A stretch of 64,000 bases of DNA from Cyclobacteriaceae bacterium (GTDB taxonomy: Bacteria; Bacteroidota; Bacteroidia; Cytophagales; Cyclobacteriaceae), in contig JAHBTX010000003.1 of NCBI GenBank assembly GCA_019638395.1, forward strand, positions 248,001 through 312,000. The letters are read 5' to 3'. The position numbers and the translations under genes are program-made. This document shows, in pieces, positions 53,686-62,219 of the stretch. The notes beneath the pieces are model-generated. The model was not told where the DNA came from and did no database searches. It saw nothing but the letters and a program-made list of their open reading frames with translations. Within the stretch, counting starts at the first letter, position 1, and every line of letters begins with the position of its first letter.

Positions 53686-54266
53686 GTTACACTTCGCTCA
53701 TTGCTGCCGAACTAAAACAGGCTGCTGCTGTACTGGAACAATTTCTTTCAGTTGAACAAAATCTTACCAATATTGAGGTTGCTGCCAAACTGATTTCTGA
53801 ATCTATAAAAAAAAATGGTAAGGTAATTTCATGCGGCAATGGCGGTTCGCATTGCGATGCCATGCACTTTGCCGAAGAACTAACCGGCAGATACCGAGAT
53901 AGCAGAAAAGCGTTACCGGCCATTTGCATCAGCGACCCCAGCCATCTTTCCTGCGTAAGCAATGATTATGGGTATGAGTTTGTGTTCTCTCGTTATATCG
54001 AGGCATTAGGCAACAAAGACGATGTATTGTTGGGTATTAGCACCAGTGGTAATTCAATAAATGTGATTAACGCGGCACAGGCTGCAAAGGAAAAAGGAAT
54101 GACGGTCATTATCCTTTCCGGAAAAGATGGTGGTAAACTGGCACCTTTAGCCGATGTGGAAATTCGTGTACCTCACATGGGTTATGCTGATCGCATTCAG
54201 GAAGTGCATATCAAAATTATACATATTCTTATTCTCTTAATTGAGAAGGAAGTAGTGGGTCAGTGA
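53682..54266 (+). CDS. gmhA: D-sedoheptulose-7-phosphate isomerase
   Basis: The 194-residue SIS-domain enzyme makes D-glycero-heptose 7-phosphate for lipopolysaccharide core. Conserved segments are [20 protein letters not shown] (active-site loop with the His/Asp/Glu set), [16 protein letters not shown] for phosphate binding, and the C-terminal [17 protein letters not shown]. Length is normal. The rest of the heptose pathway is not in this window. Confidence 0.93.
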   Translation: MSYTSLIAAELKQAAAVLEQFLSVEQNLTNIEVAAKLISESIKKNGKVISCGNGGSHCDAMHFAEELTGRYRDSRKALPAICISDPSHLSCVSNDYGYEFVFSRYIEALGNKDDVLLGISTSGNSINVINAAQAAKEKGMTVIILSGKDGGKLAPLADVEIRVPHMGYADRIQEVHIKIIHILILLIEKEVVGQ

Positions 54267-54344
54267 GGTGCCTTAGCCTAAAGATTCTTATCTTGGAATC
54301 ATTCTGACTTTGAGTTTAAATGTAAATTTCGATTATAAACAATC

Positions 54345-55883
54345 ATGGTTTCCAAAACCTATGGCAGTGCGGTATATGGTGTAGATGCCCGCACCATTAC
54401 CGTAGAAGTAAATGTTACACAAGGAAAAGATTTCCACATGAGTGGTTTGCCGGATACGGCCGTAAAGGAAAGCCAGCATCGGGTAGAGTCTTCGTTCAAA
54501 AGCCTGAAATACTTTATGCCTCGCAATAAAGTGGTGGTTAACCTGGCACCAGCCGATATCCGCAAAGAGGGTAGTGCCTATGATTTACCCATTGCATTAG
54601 CAGTGTTAAAAGCCAGCGGACAAATTGAAGCTGAAGCACTGGATCAGTACGTAATTATGGGCGAACTTTCGTTAGATGGGATCCTGCGCCCCATCAAAGG
54701 TGTATTGCCCATTGCTATACAAGCCCGCAAAGAAACCTTTAAAGGTTTCGTTCTTCCAAAGGCCAACATCCGCGAAGCAGCAATAGTAAACAACATCGAT
54801 GTGATTGGTGTTGAAACTTTACAGGAAGCAATTGACTTCTTTGAAAAGAAAAAAGTAATTGAACCGTTGCGCATTGATACCCGCGAAGTTTTTCAAAGCA
54901 AGTTGAATAATTACGATGCTGATTTCAAAGATGTACAAGGCCAGGAAAACATTAAACGTTCGCTGGAGATAGCAGCTGCCGGTGGCCACAACGTAATTAT
55001 GATTGGCCCGCCTGGTGCCGGCAAAACCATGTTGGCAAAACGGTTATCATCCATCTTACCACCGCTCACTTTGAATGAAGCGTTGGAGACAACCAAAATT
55101 CATTCCGTGGCCGGAAGATTAGGAGCCGATGCTACCTTACTCACCACGCGACCGTTTCGAAGTCCGCACCATACCATTAGCGATGTAGCCCTGGTAGGTG
55201 GAGGCGGGAATCCACAACCGGGTGAAATATCATTATCGCATAACGGAGTTTTGTTTCTGGATGAGTTGCCGGAATTTAAACGCACCGTGCTGGAGGTAAT
55301 GCGCCAGCCAATGGAAGAAAGGCGTGTTACCATTTCGCGGGCAAAAGTTTCGATTGATTACCCTGCTAACTTCATGTTGGTTGCGAGTATGAATCCCTGT
55401 CCGTGCGGGTATTATAATCATCCTGAAAAAGAATGCGTATGCGCACCTGGTGTGGTGCAACGCTATCTGAGTAAAGTAAGCGGCCCGTTGTTAGATCGCA
55501 TTGATCTGCATGTGGAAGTAGTGCCGGTGAGTTTCGATCAGATGACCACGCAACGGAAGAATGAAACCAGCGAAGAAATCCGTGAACGGGTGGTGAAAGC
55601 CCGCGAACTGCAGAGCGAACGGTTTAAAGGGCAAAAGAATATTTATTGCAATGCTATGATGCCGAGCAACATGGTGAAAGATATTTGTGTGATTAACGAT
55701 GCCGGTCGAACACTTTTAAAAACCGCGATGGAACGTTTGGGATTAAGTGCCCGTGCGTACGATCGCATCTTAAAAGTTTCACGTACCATTGCTGATTTGG
55801 CCGGCACTACTGAAATAAAGATTGAACACCTGGCGGAAGCCATCCAATACCGTAGTTTGGATAGGGAAGGTTGGGCAGGTTGA
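54345..55883 (+). CDS. YifB/ComM-family Mg-chelatase-like AAA ATPase
   Basis: The 512-residue protein combines an N-terminal Lon-protease-like domain (about 1-180, SGLPDTAVKESQHRVESSF) with an AAA+ core: Walker A GPPGAGKTMLAKRL, Walker B VLFLDELPEF, and SRAKVSIDYPANFMLVASMN, then the cysteine-rich CPCGYYNHPEKECVC and a C-terminal helical domain. ComM relatives are hexameric helicases promoting branch migration during natural transformation. The gene stands alone. Confidence 0.93.
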   Translation: MVSKTYGSAVYGVDARTITVEVNVTQGKDFHMSGLPDTAVKESQHRVESSFKSLKYFMPRNKVVVNLAPADIRKEGSAYDLPIALAVLKASGQIEAEALDQYVIMGELSLDGILRPIKGVLPIAIQARKETFKGFVLPKANIREAAIVNNIDVIGVETLQEAIDFFEKKKVIEPLRIDTREVFQSKLNNYDADFKDVQGQENIKRSLEIAAAGGHNVIMIGPPGAGKTMLAKRLSSILPPLTLNEALETTKIHSVAGRLGADATLLTTRPFRSPHHTISDVALVGGGGNPQPGEISLSHNGVLFLDELPEFKRTVLEVMRQPMEERRVTISRAKVSIDYPANFMLVASMNPCPCGYYNHPEKECVCAPGVVQRYLSKVSGPLLDRIDLHVEVVPVSFDQMTTQRKNETSEEIRERVVKARELQSERFKGQKNIYCNAMMPSNMVKDICVINDAGRTLLKTAMERLGLSARAYDRILKVSRTIADLAGTTEIKIEHLAEAIQYRSLDREGWAG

Positions 55884-56033
55884 CCTTTTGGCAAGTATCA
55901 TACTAACGAGTAGTTTAAACACTTTTAATTAAGAGGCTGTTGTAACAATTTTACCGATTACTCGTCTTCTCCAATTTAAAGCTGGGTGAAAAAAATTTTA
56001 CTCATGTTAGGCTGTAACAAAAATTAATGGAAG

Positions 56034-56714
56034 ATGACACACAAACAACTTATTTCAACAGCCCGCATTACCGGCATCTGGTATTTGCTTTTAGCCATTA
56101 GCGGGGTTTTAGGTTTCATGGTTTTCCATCCTCAGGTATATGTGGCCGATCCGGCCACCACGCTGGCGAACCTGACAACGAACGAAATGGTGGCCCGTAC
56201 CCGCCTGGTGTTTGAACTGCTGATTGTTGTTTCGCAGGCGTTGGTTGCTGCCTGGTTTTATAAATTGTTCAAAGAAATTAATAGTTGGGCTGCGTCCACA
56301 ATTGGTGTTTGGGGTTTGACTAATGCTATTGTGATAATGGTAAGTGCAATTTCGATGGGTGTTGCACTTGGCGTAGCAGGATCGGCCCAACCAGCAGAAG
56401 TTAAAGTTTCATTGATACAATTACTAAGTTTATTCAGTACCCATGCATGGGGTGTAGGTAGTCTTTTCTTTGGTCTTTGGCTTTTGCCAATGGGTTACCT
56501 GATCGTAACTTCAAGCCGGATGCCACGTGGAATTGGTTTTACATTAATTATAGGTGGAATCGGTTATTTACTGAGTGCATTTCTCAATTATAGTGGAGTT
56601 ACAGGTTTGTTTGTGGATGTTCTAACGATTCCAGCTACTATTGGCGAGTTTTGGATTATTGGCTATCTGTTAATTTTTGGAATTCGGGAGTCAAATGAAG
56701 ATAAGTCCGCCTAA
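56034..56714 (+). CDS. DUF4386 membrane protein
   Basis: The 226-residue protein has six hydrophobic segments and the DUF4386 look: TARITGIWYLLLAISG at the start, LANLTTNEMVARTRLVFELL, and TTHAWGVGSLFFGLWLLP-like helix 5. Function is unknown; it is typical of small accessory membrane proteins. Its stop codon lies inside the loop of the following terminator. The 150 bases before it show no gene. Confidence 0.85.
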   Translation: MTHKQLISTARITGIWYLLLAISGVLGFMVFHPQVYVADPATTLANLTTNEMVARTRLVFELLIVVSQALVAAWFYKLFKEINSWAASTIGVWGLTNAIVIMVSAISMGVALGVAGSAQPAEVKVSLIQLLSLFSTHAWGVGSLFFGLWLLPMGYLIVTSSRMPRGIGFTLIIGGIGYLLSAFLNYSGVTGLFVDVLTIPATIGEFWIIGYLLIFGIRESNEDKSA

Positions 56715-56729
56715 ACCCGAGGCGGACTT
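56703..56729. terminator. Bidirectional terminator containing a stop codon
   Basis: AAGTCCGCCT and AGGCGGACTT form a perfect 10-bp stem. A T-rich tail (TCTTATT) follows on the plus strand and the complementary A-rich run on the other. The stem begins inside the last codons of the DUF4386 gene (DKSA*), whose TAA lies in the loop region. Confidence 0.8.
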
Positions 56730-56750
56730 TCTTATTCCCCAACACCAATC

Positions 56751-57608
56751 TTACTTCTTCACTTCATATCTAACCGAACGGCCATTTTTATTAGTAAGCG
56801 TTACGAAGTTATCGCACGTGCCATCGCCATAGTCGATCGTAAGTTCTCGTACTCCATGTGTTACAAACTTTACACCACTTACAGGGATGAAGACACCTTC
56901 GGCAGCACAGGTTCTGGTATAGACAAGTGGCTCCAGAATCTCAATCGAGTAACCTCGGCCATTTCTGAAGGTGCCTTGTGCTGAGCCATAGATGATTAAA
57001 CGATCCAATAAGTTGTTTCCATTACGTTCGTGTTCGCGTCTGCGGTTTACTTCACGGGTTGCCACACGACCATCAGGCCAGGTTACGCGGCCACCAGTCA
57101 GTACAACATCAAACACAGAAAGTTCTTCGGTATAGCTTACCACCGTTACCGTGCGGTTGCCTTCAATCTGAAATTGGTTGATGGTATAATCTTCGAAAGA
57201 GATTGACCATGATGAACCTGCAATATTCCAGGCACCACTGTGTGTAACTACAATTGCACCTGTGCGCACGTTACCACGCGGATCGGTGCAACCATCACCA
57301 AAATCAATTCTTAATGTTCCGGATGTTCCGTTTCCTTCGTAGGTAATGGTAGCGCATGATAATCTTTCATCGGTAGCTTTTTTGCCGTTAGAGGCACCTT
57401 CAATTCCGGTAAATGCTTCGCCTACCAAATCATCGGCATCATCAAAATAGGAATCCTCAATAGCATCAAGCGAGGCATCTTCCGTATCTTCTGATGAGAA
57501 GTCCGGGGCTTCGTCCTGGTTGCATGCACTCAGCGTAAACAGAAACGCGGCAATGAATACATAGAACAACTGCTTGGTGTTCGTATGTAAGAACTGAAAT
57601 GTTTTCAT
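56751..57608 (-). CDS. Lipoprotein with two similar GDG-type segments
   Basis: The 285-residue product has a lipoprotein signal with lipobox LSAC (Cys at about 29), then a strongly acidic tail (EDTEDASLDAIEDSYFDDAD) that is disordered. The folded part has two similar motifs, RIDFGDGCTDPRGNVRTG and TIDYGDGTCDNFVTL, suggesting a duplicated beta module. Cys pairs could form disulfides. I do not recognise the family. Its upstream gap to 57834 holds a tandem repeat. Confidence 0.75.
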   Translation of the reverse strand: MKTFQFLHTNTKQLFYVFIAAFLFTLSACNQDEAPDFSSEDTEDASLDAIEDSYFDDADDLVGEAFTGIEGASNGKKATDERLSCATITYEGNGTSGTLRIDFGDGCTDPRGNVRTGAIVVTHSGAWNIAGSSWSISFEDYTINQFQIEGNRTVTVVSYTEELSVFDVVLTGGRVTWPDGRVATREVNRRREHERNGNNLLDRLIIYGSAQGTFRNGRGYSIEILEPLVYTRTCAAEGVFIPVSGVKFVTHGVRELTIDYGDGTCDNFVTLTNKNGRSVRYEVKK

Positions 57609-57764
57609 AGTTGTGTTAAGTTTGTTTTGGTGCTTAGAGAACCAGCTTGGATAAAAGTTTAACCGGGCTTAGATATAAATTTTAATAAAGCCCATCCATC
57701 AAATGGAAAAACCCGATTAGATGAATTAGTCTATGCAAGGTTTAATGACGGCACAAAAAATATC

Positions 57765-57822
57765 TCACCAAAGTCAATGTTCCCACAGACCTTTCACCAA
57801 AGTCTGTGTCTTCACAGACTTT
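57765..57822. repeat. Degenerate 29-bp tandem repeat with alternative hairpins
   Basis: Two adjacent 29-bp units (57765-57793 and 57794-57822) share TCACCAAAGTC and CACAGAC and agree at 23 of 29 positions. The second unit forms a perfect 10-bp hairpin AAAGTCTGTG-TCTT-CACAGACTTT, and the CACAGAC of the first unit can compete for the same strand. It lies just after the microprotein gene at 57835-57990 and may serve as its terminator. Confidence 0.6.
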
Positions 57823-57834
57823 ATCGAGAATAAA

Positions 57835-57990
57835 TCAATCTTTTTCCGACTCTTCGTTCTCCACCAATTCAATTGTGTATTCTTTCTTTTCAAAGATTTG
57901 TCTGGGTGGTGGAATACCTATCCCAGCCAATGCTAGCAAAACGAGAAATACAAGTAGTATAATTCTTAAAGTTTTTTTTAAGCGCAGCAT
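57835..57990 (-). CDS. 51-residue single-pass membrane microprotein
   Basis: The frame from ATG 57990 to TGA 57835 encodes a basic start (MLRLKKTLR), one membrane helix (IILLVFLVLLALAGIGI, about 10-26), a Pro-Pro-Pro turn and an acidic tail (YTIELVENEESEKD). The charge pattern and a proper start make it coding-like, and it resembles small Bacteroidota proteins with an ELVE tail. Its function is unknown. It has no in-frame conflict with neighbours. Confidence 0.7.
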   Translation of the reverse strand: MLRLKKTLRIILLVFLVLLALAGIGIPPPRQIFEKKEYTIELVENEESEKD

Positions 57991-58072
57991 AATCAAAGCC
58001 AAATGGGTAGTGAGTTATTATAAGATGAAAGTGAAATGAATTGCCTGTCGTGAGCGGGCAGGCTGCGGTTTG

Positions 58073-58408
58073 CTACGCGATTAATTCATCGTCCGTGCCG
58101 TACGGAATTGTTTTTTGAAGGAGTGAGCCAGGTATGAAATAATTTTGCTGCTGACTTTTAGTGATGCTTATGCATCTCAAATCAAAACGATAAGCACGTG
58201 GGTAGTGAGTAGGGCGATCAATTAACCGGTGATTTTGTTTCTTCTTCGCGGTAATTTTTGTTTTTACTTGCTGAGTTGAAACCCACTCAGTATTAATTTT
58301 AGGATGCCCGGAAAAAACTGTAGTGGAATGTCCGCTTACAGGATTTAGCAACAGACTGACTGCTATTACAGCCTGAATGAATAATTTAATGAGTTGTGGG
58401 TGTTGCAT
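58073..58408 (-). CDS. Small secreted protein of unknown function
   Basis: The 111-residue protein has a likely signal peptide (MQHPQLIKLFIQAVIAVSLL, cleavage near GHS) and a basic, Gln- and Thr-rich mature part with no known domain. It lies 22 bases after the DinB gene and may be co-transcribed. With no homologue in mind, coding status rests on the signal peptide and position. Confidence 0.55.
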   Translation of the reverse strand: MQHPQLIKLFIQAVIAVSLLLNPVSGHSTTVFSGHPKINTEWVSTQQVKTKITAKKKQNHRLIDRPTHYPRAYRFDLRCISITKSQQQNYFIPGSLLQKTIPYGTDDELIA

Positions 58409-58430
58409 CCGGTGTGAAGGTAATAAATGT

Positions 58431-58982
58431 TTAACTCTTGGTTGGCCGGATGTTGTTTATTTCCTGTGCTTGTTTAAAGTGTCGTTTTTCATGTGCCACC
58501 ATTATGTCGAAGGCGGTTTCAAGTTTATAAACAATCATTCTGTTGGCTGGCGAAGAGATAACGGTATTTTTAACGATAAGGTCATTGCTGCTGCTGACTA
58601 CTTGTTTCAATTCCGCTTGATGTTTTTCAAACTGTTTCAAAATATCACTTCGGATGGCGCTTAGTTCAGGCTCCCAAATAGGAAATGTTTTAACTTTTCT
58701 TTTTTGAGTGGGTTGCACAGAGTTTAAAATCAACTTGCCAAAAAACCGATTGATAAAACCTATTTGCCCAAAGCGCGGAACATAAAATGTGTTATTGCGA
58801 ATTTGCTCCATAATAGGATAATAAGATTCATTCACTACAATTATGTGGTGTATGATCTGCGCAACACTCCATATACTGGCATTTGGCTTCCAGTTTAGTT
58901 CATCAATAGACAACGTTCCGAAAGCCTGCTTAAAGGAATTGGTGATTTCATCAAGGTCAGAACTCCAGCGGTCAACTTTCAT
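58431..58982 (-). CDS. DinB-family protein
   Basis: The 183-residue four-helix protein has the DinB/YfiT pattern: WKPNASIWSVAQIIHHIIVV with a metal-binding His in helix 2, and a late AHEKRHFKQAQEI with two more His. The three His residues would hold a divalent metal. Family members include thiol transferases that use bacillithiol or mycothiol and many uncharacterised enzymes. The reaction here is unknown. Confidence 0.87.
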   Translation of the reverse strand: MKVDRWSSDLDEITNSFKQAFGTLSIDELNWKPNASIWSVAQIIHHIIVVNESYYPIMEQIRNNTFYVPRFGQIGFINRFFGKLILNSVQPTQKRKVKTFPIWEPELSAIRSDILKQFEKHQAELKQVVSSSNDLIVKNTVISSPANRMIVYKLETAFDIMVAHEKRHFKQAQEINNIRPTKS

Positions 58983-59011
58983 TTTGTATTCTTTTTATAA
59001 AAATACTTGAA

Positions 59012-59041
59012 TTGCGATTATCTTGCCTGCTCGTAACTTTT
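59012..59041 (+). promoter_or_regulatory. Promoter of the LytS/LytTR operon
   Basis: TTG (59012-59014) is followed by exactly 19 bases and TAACTTTT (59034-59041), 7 of 8 to consensus. The GTG start is only 6 bases beyond the -7 box, so the transcript would have almost no leader. Confidence 0.65.
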
Positions 59042-59047
59042 TTTTAA

Positions 59048-60079
59048 GTGGCTATTTCTAAAACATTACCCATTTCGCGGCTGCCCCTTGCAGGAATGGC
59101 TTTGCTATGGACTATCGCTTATGCCGCAGGGTTGCATTATTCCTTTGGTCTGGATTGGGCTACAGCCGCAACAGATTCAGTTGTGTTTAATCTGCTAACC
59201 GCAAGCGCAGCAATTTTGATTAACGCCATGATTGGATATTTACCCCATACCGGGATTTTTCAAATAACATTGGGCGTAGCACTTTTGTTTGCAATAATGT
59301 CGCAATGGCTGGCGCAGCAAGCCGCAAGTCAGTTGATAGCCGATCCACACTACCTCACCTTTCTCGGCCAGTCGATGCCCGTGCGATTTGCCATTGGATT
59401 TAGTTTGCTTATTTCGGTTGGCGTTGCCTTGATATTTTATTCACGTTGGCGCGCGTTAGCCGAAAGCAAAACCCGCGAAACAGAAACGCACTTAATAGCC
59501 CGCGATGCCGAACTGCATAAGCTTCAATTGCAATTACAGCCACACTTTTTATTTAACAGTCTCAACTCCATCAATGCATTGATATTGGTAAAACCCGATC
59601 AGGCCCGGCAAATGGTGCAACAGCTTTCCGATTTTCTTCGGTTAACGATCACGCGGGCCGATGAGCCGTGGACTACGCTCGCGCAGGAACTGGCGTATCT
59701 GGAAACCTATCTTTCTATCGAAAAGGTTCGGTTCGGGCATCGCCTTGAGATTCAAATTCAGGTTCACGATGATATAAAGTCATTTGTAATTCCATCATTG
59801 GTTTTACAACCGTTATTGGAGAATGCAATCAAGTTTGGATTGTATGGCACTACCGGAAAAATAGCCATCCGGTTTTTGGCTATGCAACAAGGCACTGATT
59901 TACAGATTGAAATTACCAATCCATATGATGCCGATATGCAACCGGCTACCGGAAGCGGATTTGGTTTAAGCGGGTTGCAACGCAGATTATATTTATTGTA
60001 TGCCCGAAATGATTTACTCACAACTTCTCGTACCAATAATTCATTCACTGTTAACCTGATAATTCCATCCCGGTTATGA
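59048..60079 (+). CDS. LytS-type sensor histidine kinase
   Basis: The 343-residue inner-membrane kinase has four membrane helices in residues about 10-135, a coiled linker, and a His_kinase domain with the phospho-acceptor His166 in LQLQPHFLFNSLNSINALI. The ATP-binding part includes LVLQPLLENAIKFGL (N box) and GSGFGLSGLQRRL (G box). It has no separate sensing domain beyond the helices. The GTG start and 4-base overlap with the regulator mark a two-gene operon. Confidence 0.92.
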   Translation: MAISKTLPISRLPLAGMALLWTIAYAAGLHYSFGLDWATAATDSVVFNLLTASAAILINAMIGYLPHTGIFQITLGVALLFAIMSQWLAQQAASQLIADPHYLTFLGQSMPVRFAIGFSLLISVGVALIFYSRWRALAESKTRETETHLIARDAELHKLQLQLQPHFLFNSLNSINALILVKPDQARQMVQQLSDFLRLTITRADEPWTTLAQELAYLETYLSIEKVRFGHRLEIQIQVHDDIKSFVIPSLVLQPLLENAIKFGLYGTTGKIAIRFLAMQQGTDLQIEITNPYDADMQPATGSGFGLSGLQRRLYLLYARNDLLTTSRTNNSFTVNLIIPSRL

Positions 60080-60810
60080 TAAAAGCAATTCTAATAGATG
60101 ATGAACCATTAAGTCGTGAGATTTTAAAAAGTTATCTGCTTCGCTTTCCGCAAATCCAGGTAGTAGAAGCATGCAACGATGGCTTTGAAGGTGTGAAGGC
60201 AATTCAACAACACCAACCCGATTTGATTTTTCTGGATATTCAAATGCCGAAGATCAATGGCTTTGAAATGCTGGAGTTGGTAAGCCCCCTGCCAGCGGTA
60301 ATTTTTATTACTGCGTTCGATGAATTTGCACTGAAAGCTTTTGAGACCAACGCAATTGATTATTTACTGAAACCGGTATCGGAAGATCGTTTTGCGAAAG
60401 CAGTCCAAAAATTTTTAGACAAAACTAACGCACCACCTGCAACAGCGGGTTTACTTGATACAATGGCGCAATCCACTTCGCAGAGCAACCGGATTGTGGT
60501 TAAAACCGGTAACAAAGTGAAGATTATACCGGTGCATGAAATACACTACTTAGAAGCAGATGATGATTTTGTTAAGATTGTAACAGCAGAAGGTACATTT
60601 CTTAAAAACAAAACTATGTCGTTTTATGAGCAAACATTAGAAGCGCACCAATTTGTGCGCGTGCATCGGTCGTACATACTACACATCAGCCAGATTACCA
60701 AAATAGAACCTTACCAAAAGGAGACACACCTGGCCGTGTTACGTAATGGACAACATATTCCCATCAGTAAAACAGGTTACAGTAAGTTGAAAAGCATACT
60801 GGGTATTTAA
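60076..60810 (+). CDS. LytTR-type response regulator
   Basis: The 244-residue regulator has a receiver domain (about 1-120) with acidic pocket IDDEP, phospho-acceptor Asp54 (IFLDIQMPKING), Thr and Lys in ITAFDEFALKAFE and YLLKPVSE. The C-terminal LytTR DNA-binding domain (about 140-240) shows IHYLEADDDFVKIVT and FVRVHRSYILHISQI. It would be phosphorylated by the kinase before it. The next gene begins inside its stop (TAATG). Confidence 0.93.
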   Translation: MIKAILIDDEPLSREILKSYLLRFPQIQVVEACNDGFEGVKAIQQHQPDLIFLDIQMPKINGFEMLELVSPLPAVIFITAFDEFALKAFETNAIDYLLKPVSEDRFAKAVQKFLDKTNAPPATAGLLDTMAQSTSQSNRIVVKTGNKVKIIPVHEIHYLEADDDFVKIVTAEGTFLKNKTMSFYEQTLEAHQFVRVHRSYILHISQITKIEPYQKETHLAVLRNGQHIPISKTGYSKLKSILGI

Positions 60811-61259
60811 TGACCTTGCGTAAAATTTTATTCAAATTGTGTTGTGCCTATGCCGATGAACGCGTGCGCATTGCATATGAAGCCATGCAGCATGCGCAGC
60901 AAGCGGCAAATGCCGAAGAAAAAAGCTCGGCAGGCGATAAGTACGAAACCGGCCGCGCCATGGCGCATCTGGAAAAAGAAAAAGCTGCCTCGCAGTTAGT
61001 GGAGGCCAATAAATTGAAAGAAGTGCTTCATAAAATAAATCCGGAAGTTTCAACTACCAAAACTTCGCTTGGTAGCGTAATTTTTACTGATAAGGGTAAT
61101 TATTACCTCGCTATTAGTTCAGGAAAACTTTATGCTGATGGGCAGGAATTTTTGGCATTGTCGCCAGCATCGCCATTGGGCGCACAACTTATCAATCGCG
61201 CACCAGGCGATAAAGTGATATTTCAGAAAAAAACCTTTTCAATTATATCAATTATTTAG
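60810..61259 (+). CDS. GreA-like small protein of Bacteroidota
   Basis: The 149-residue protein has an N-terminal helical hairpin rich in Ala, Glu and Lys (IAYEAMQHAQQAANAEEKSS, AMAHLEKEKAASQLVEANKL), followed by a small beta domain ending SPLGAQLINRAPGDKVIFQK. This two-part layout resembles the Gre factors that enter RNA polymerase and the related C-terminal domain, though the acidic tip of GreA is not clear. Databases often mislabel such proteins as 3-oxoacyl-ACP synthase, for which there is no sign here. It may link the LytTR operon to transcription. Confidence 0.7.
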   Translation: MTLRKILFKLCCAYADERVRIAYEAMQHAQQAANAEEKSSAGDKYETGRAMAHLEKEKAASQLVEANKLKEVLHKINPEVSTTKTSLGSVIFTDKGNYYLAISSGKLYADGQEFLALSPASPLGAQLINRAPGDKVIFQKKTFSIISII

Positions 61260-61283
61260 TCGATATATTTCAGTGCGCCTCTT

Positions 61284-61291
61284 TAATTTTG
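61284..61291 (+). promoter_or_regulatory. Candidate -7 box of menA, TAATTTTG
   Basis: TAATTTTG is a perfect match to TAnnTTTG, 4 bases before the menA ATG. No TTG is found 19 bases upstream. Confidence 0.45.
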
Positions 61292-61295
61292 TGGT

Positions 61296-62189
61296 ATGAC
61301 AAAAGCATGGATTCAAGCTTTCCGGTTACGCACGCTGCCGCTGTCGTTAGCGTGCATTGGCATGGCCGGGTTTCTGGCGGCAGCTGCAGGGAAATTCAAT
61401 TTTGTGTTATTTGCTTTGTGTTGCCTTACAACGGTGCTGCTTCAAATTTTATCAAACCTTGCTAACGATTATGGCGATTCGATAAACGGAGCCGATCATG
61501 CAGGACGCAAAGGACCGCAACGTGCAGTACAATCGGGTATTATTACAGCTAACCAGATGCGGGGTGCTGTTGTACTGTTTTCTTTTCTTAGCCTTGTTTG
61601 TGGTTTGTTTTTATTGTGGATAGCATTTGGTACCGATTGGAAAGCATTGCTGTTATTTCTTGGCTTGGGTCTGCTAAGCATTGCAGCAGCCATCGGCTAC
61701 ACAGTTGGTAAAAAACCCTACGGTTACATTGGCCTGGGCGATATTTCAGTGTTGTTGTTTTTCGGAATAGTAGGTGTGATGGGTTCATATTACCTGCTTA
61801 CGCAACACTTAACATGGAACGAAATGTTACCCGCACTTAGTTGTGGCTTTTTTTCTATTGCTGTGCTAAACGTAAATAACATCCGCGATATTGAATCTGA
61901 TAAGGCGGCCGGTAAATATTCCATTCCGGTGCGCATTGGCAAAGCAAAGGCTGTTGGTTACCATTGGTTTTTATTAGTAGCTGGTTTATTCAGCGCAATC
62001 CTTTACACCGTGCTCAACTTTACTTCTCCCTGGCAGTTTTTGTTTCTGGCGGTAGTACCGCTGCTGGTACGAAACGGAATGGCCGTTAGTAAAAGACCAT
62101 CGTACCAGCTCGATCCTTTTTTGAAACAAATGGCACTTTCGACCTTAATTTTTGTTCTCTTGTTTGGATTAGGATTGTTGATTGCTTGA
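61296..62189 (+). CDS. menA: 1,4-dihydroxy-2-naphthoate polyprenyltransferase
   Basis: The 297-residue inner-membrane enzyme joins a polyprenyl chain to 1,4-dihydroxy-2-naphthoate in menaquinone synthesis. The first Asp-rich motif is NLANDYGDSINGADHAGRKG and the second NVNNIRDIESDKAAGKYS, with about eight to nine helices. It supplies the quinone for complex I genes elsewhere in the window. Context: a Crp/Fnr regulator follows 30 bases later. Confidence 0.94.
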   Translation: MTKAWIQAFRLRTLPLSLACIGMAGFLAAAAGKFNFVLFALCCLTTVLLQILSNLANDYGDSINGADHAGRKGPQRAVQSGIITANQMRGAVVLFSFLSLVCGLFLLWIAFGTDWKALLLFLGLGLLSIAAAIGYTVGKKPYGYIGLGDISVLLFFGIVGVMGSYYLLTQHLTWNEMLPALSCGFFSIAVLNVNNIRDIESDKAAGKYSIPVRIGKAKAVGYHWFLLVAGLFSAILYTVLNFTSPWQFLFLAVVPLLVRNGMAVSKRPSYQLDPFLKQMALSTLIFVLLFGLGLLIA

Positions 62190-62219
62190 TTAACCCATAC
62201 AATTTAACCAACTTTAAGC

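Noticed and set aside
57784-57822. Riboswitch
   Set aside because: Only simple stem-loops are present, with no conserved core of any known riboswitch class and no regulated gene in the right orientation.
57733-58039. Two short plus-strand open frames (67 and 77 codons)
   Set aside because: They cross the tandem repeat and the minus-strand microprotein, and their compositions (Phe-, Ser- and Cys-rich) look non-coding.
60810-61259. Label as 3-oxoacyl-ACP synthase
   Set aside because: No thiolase-fold or Cys-His-Asn motif is visible, and the length is far too short.
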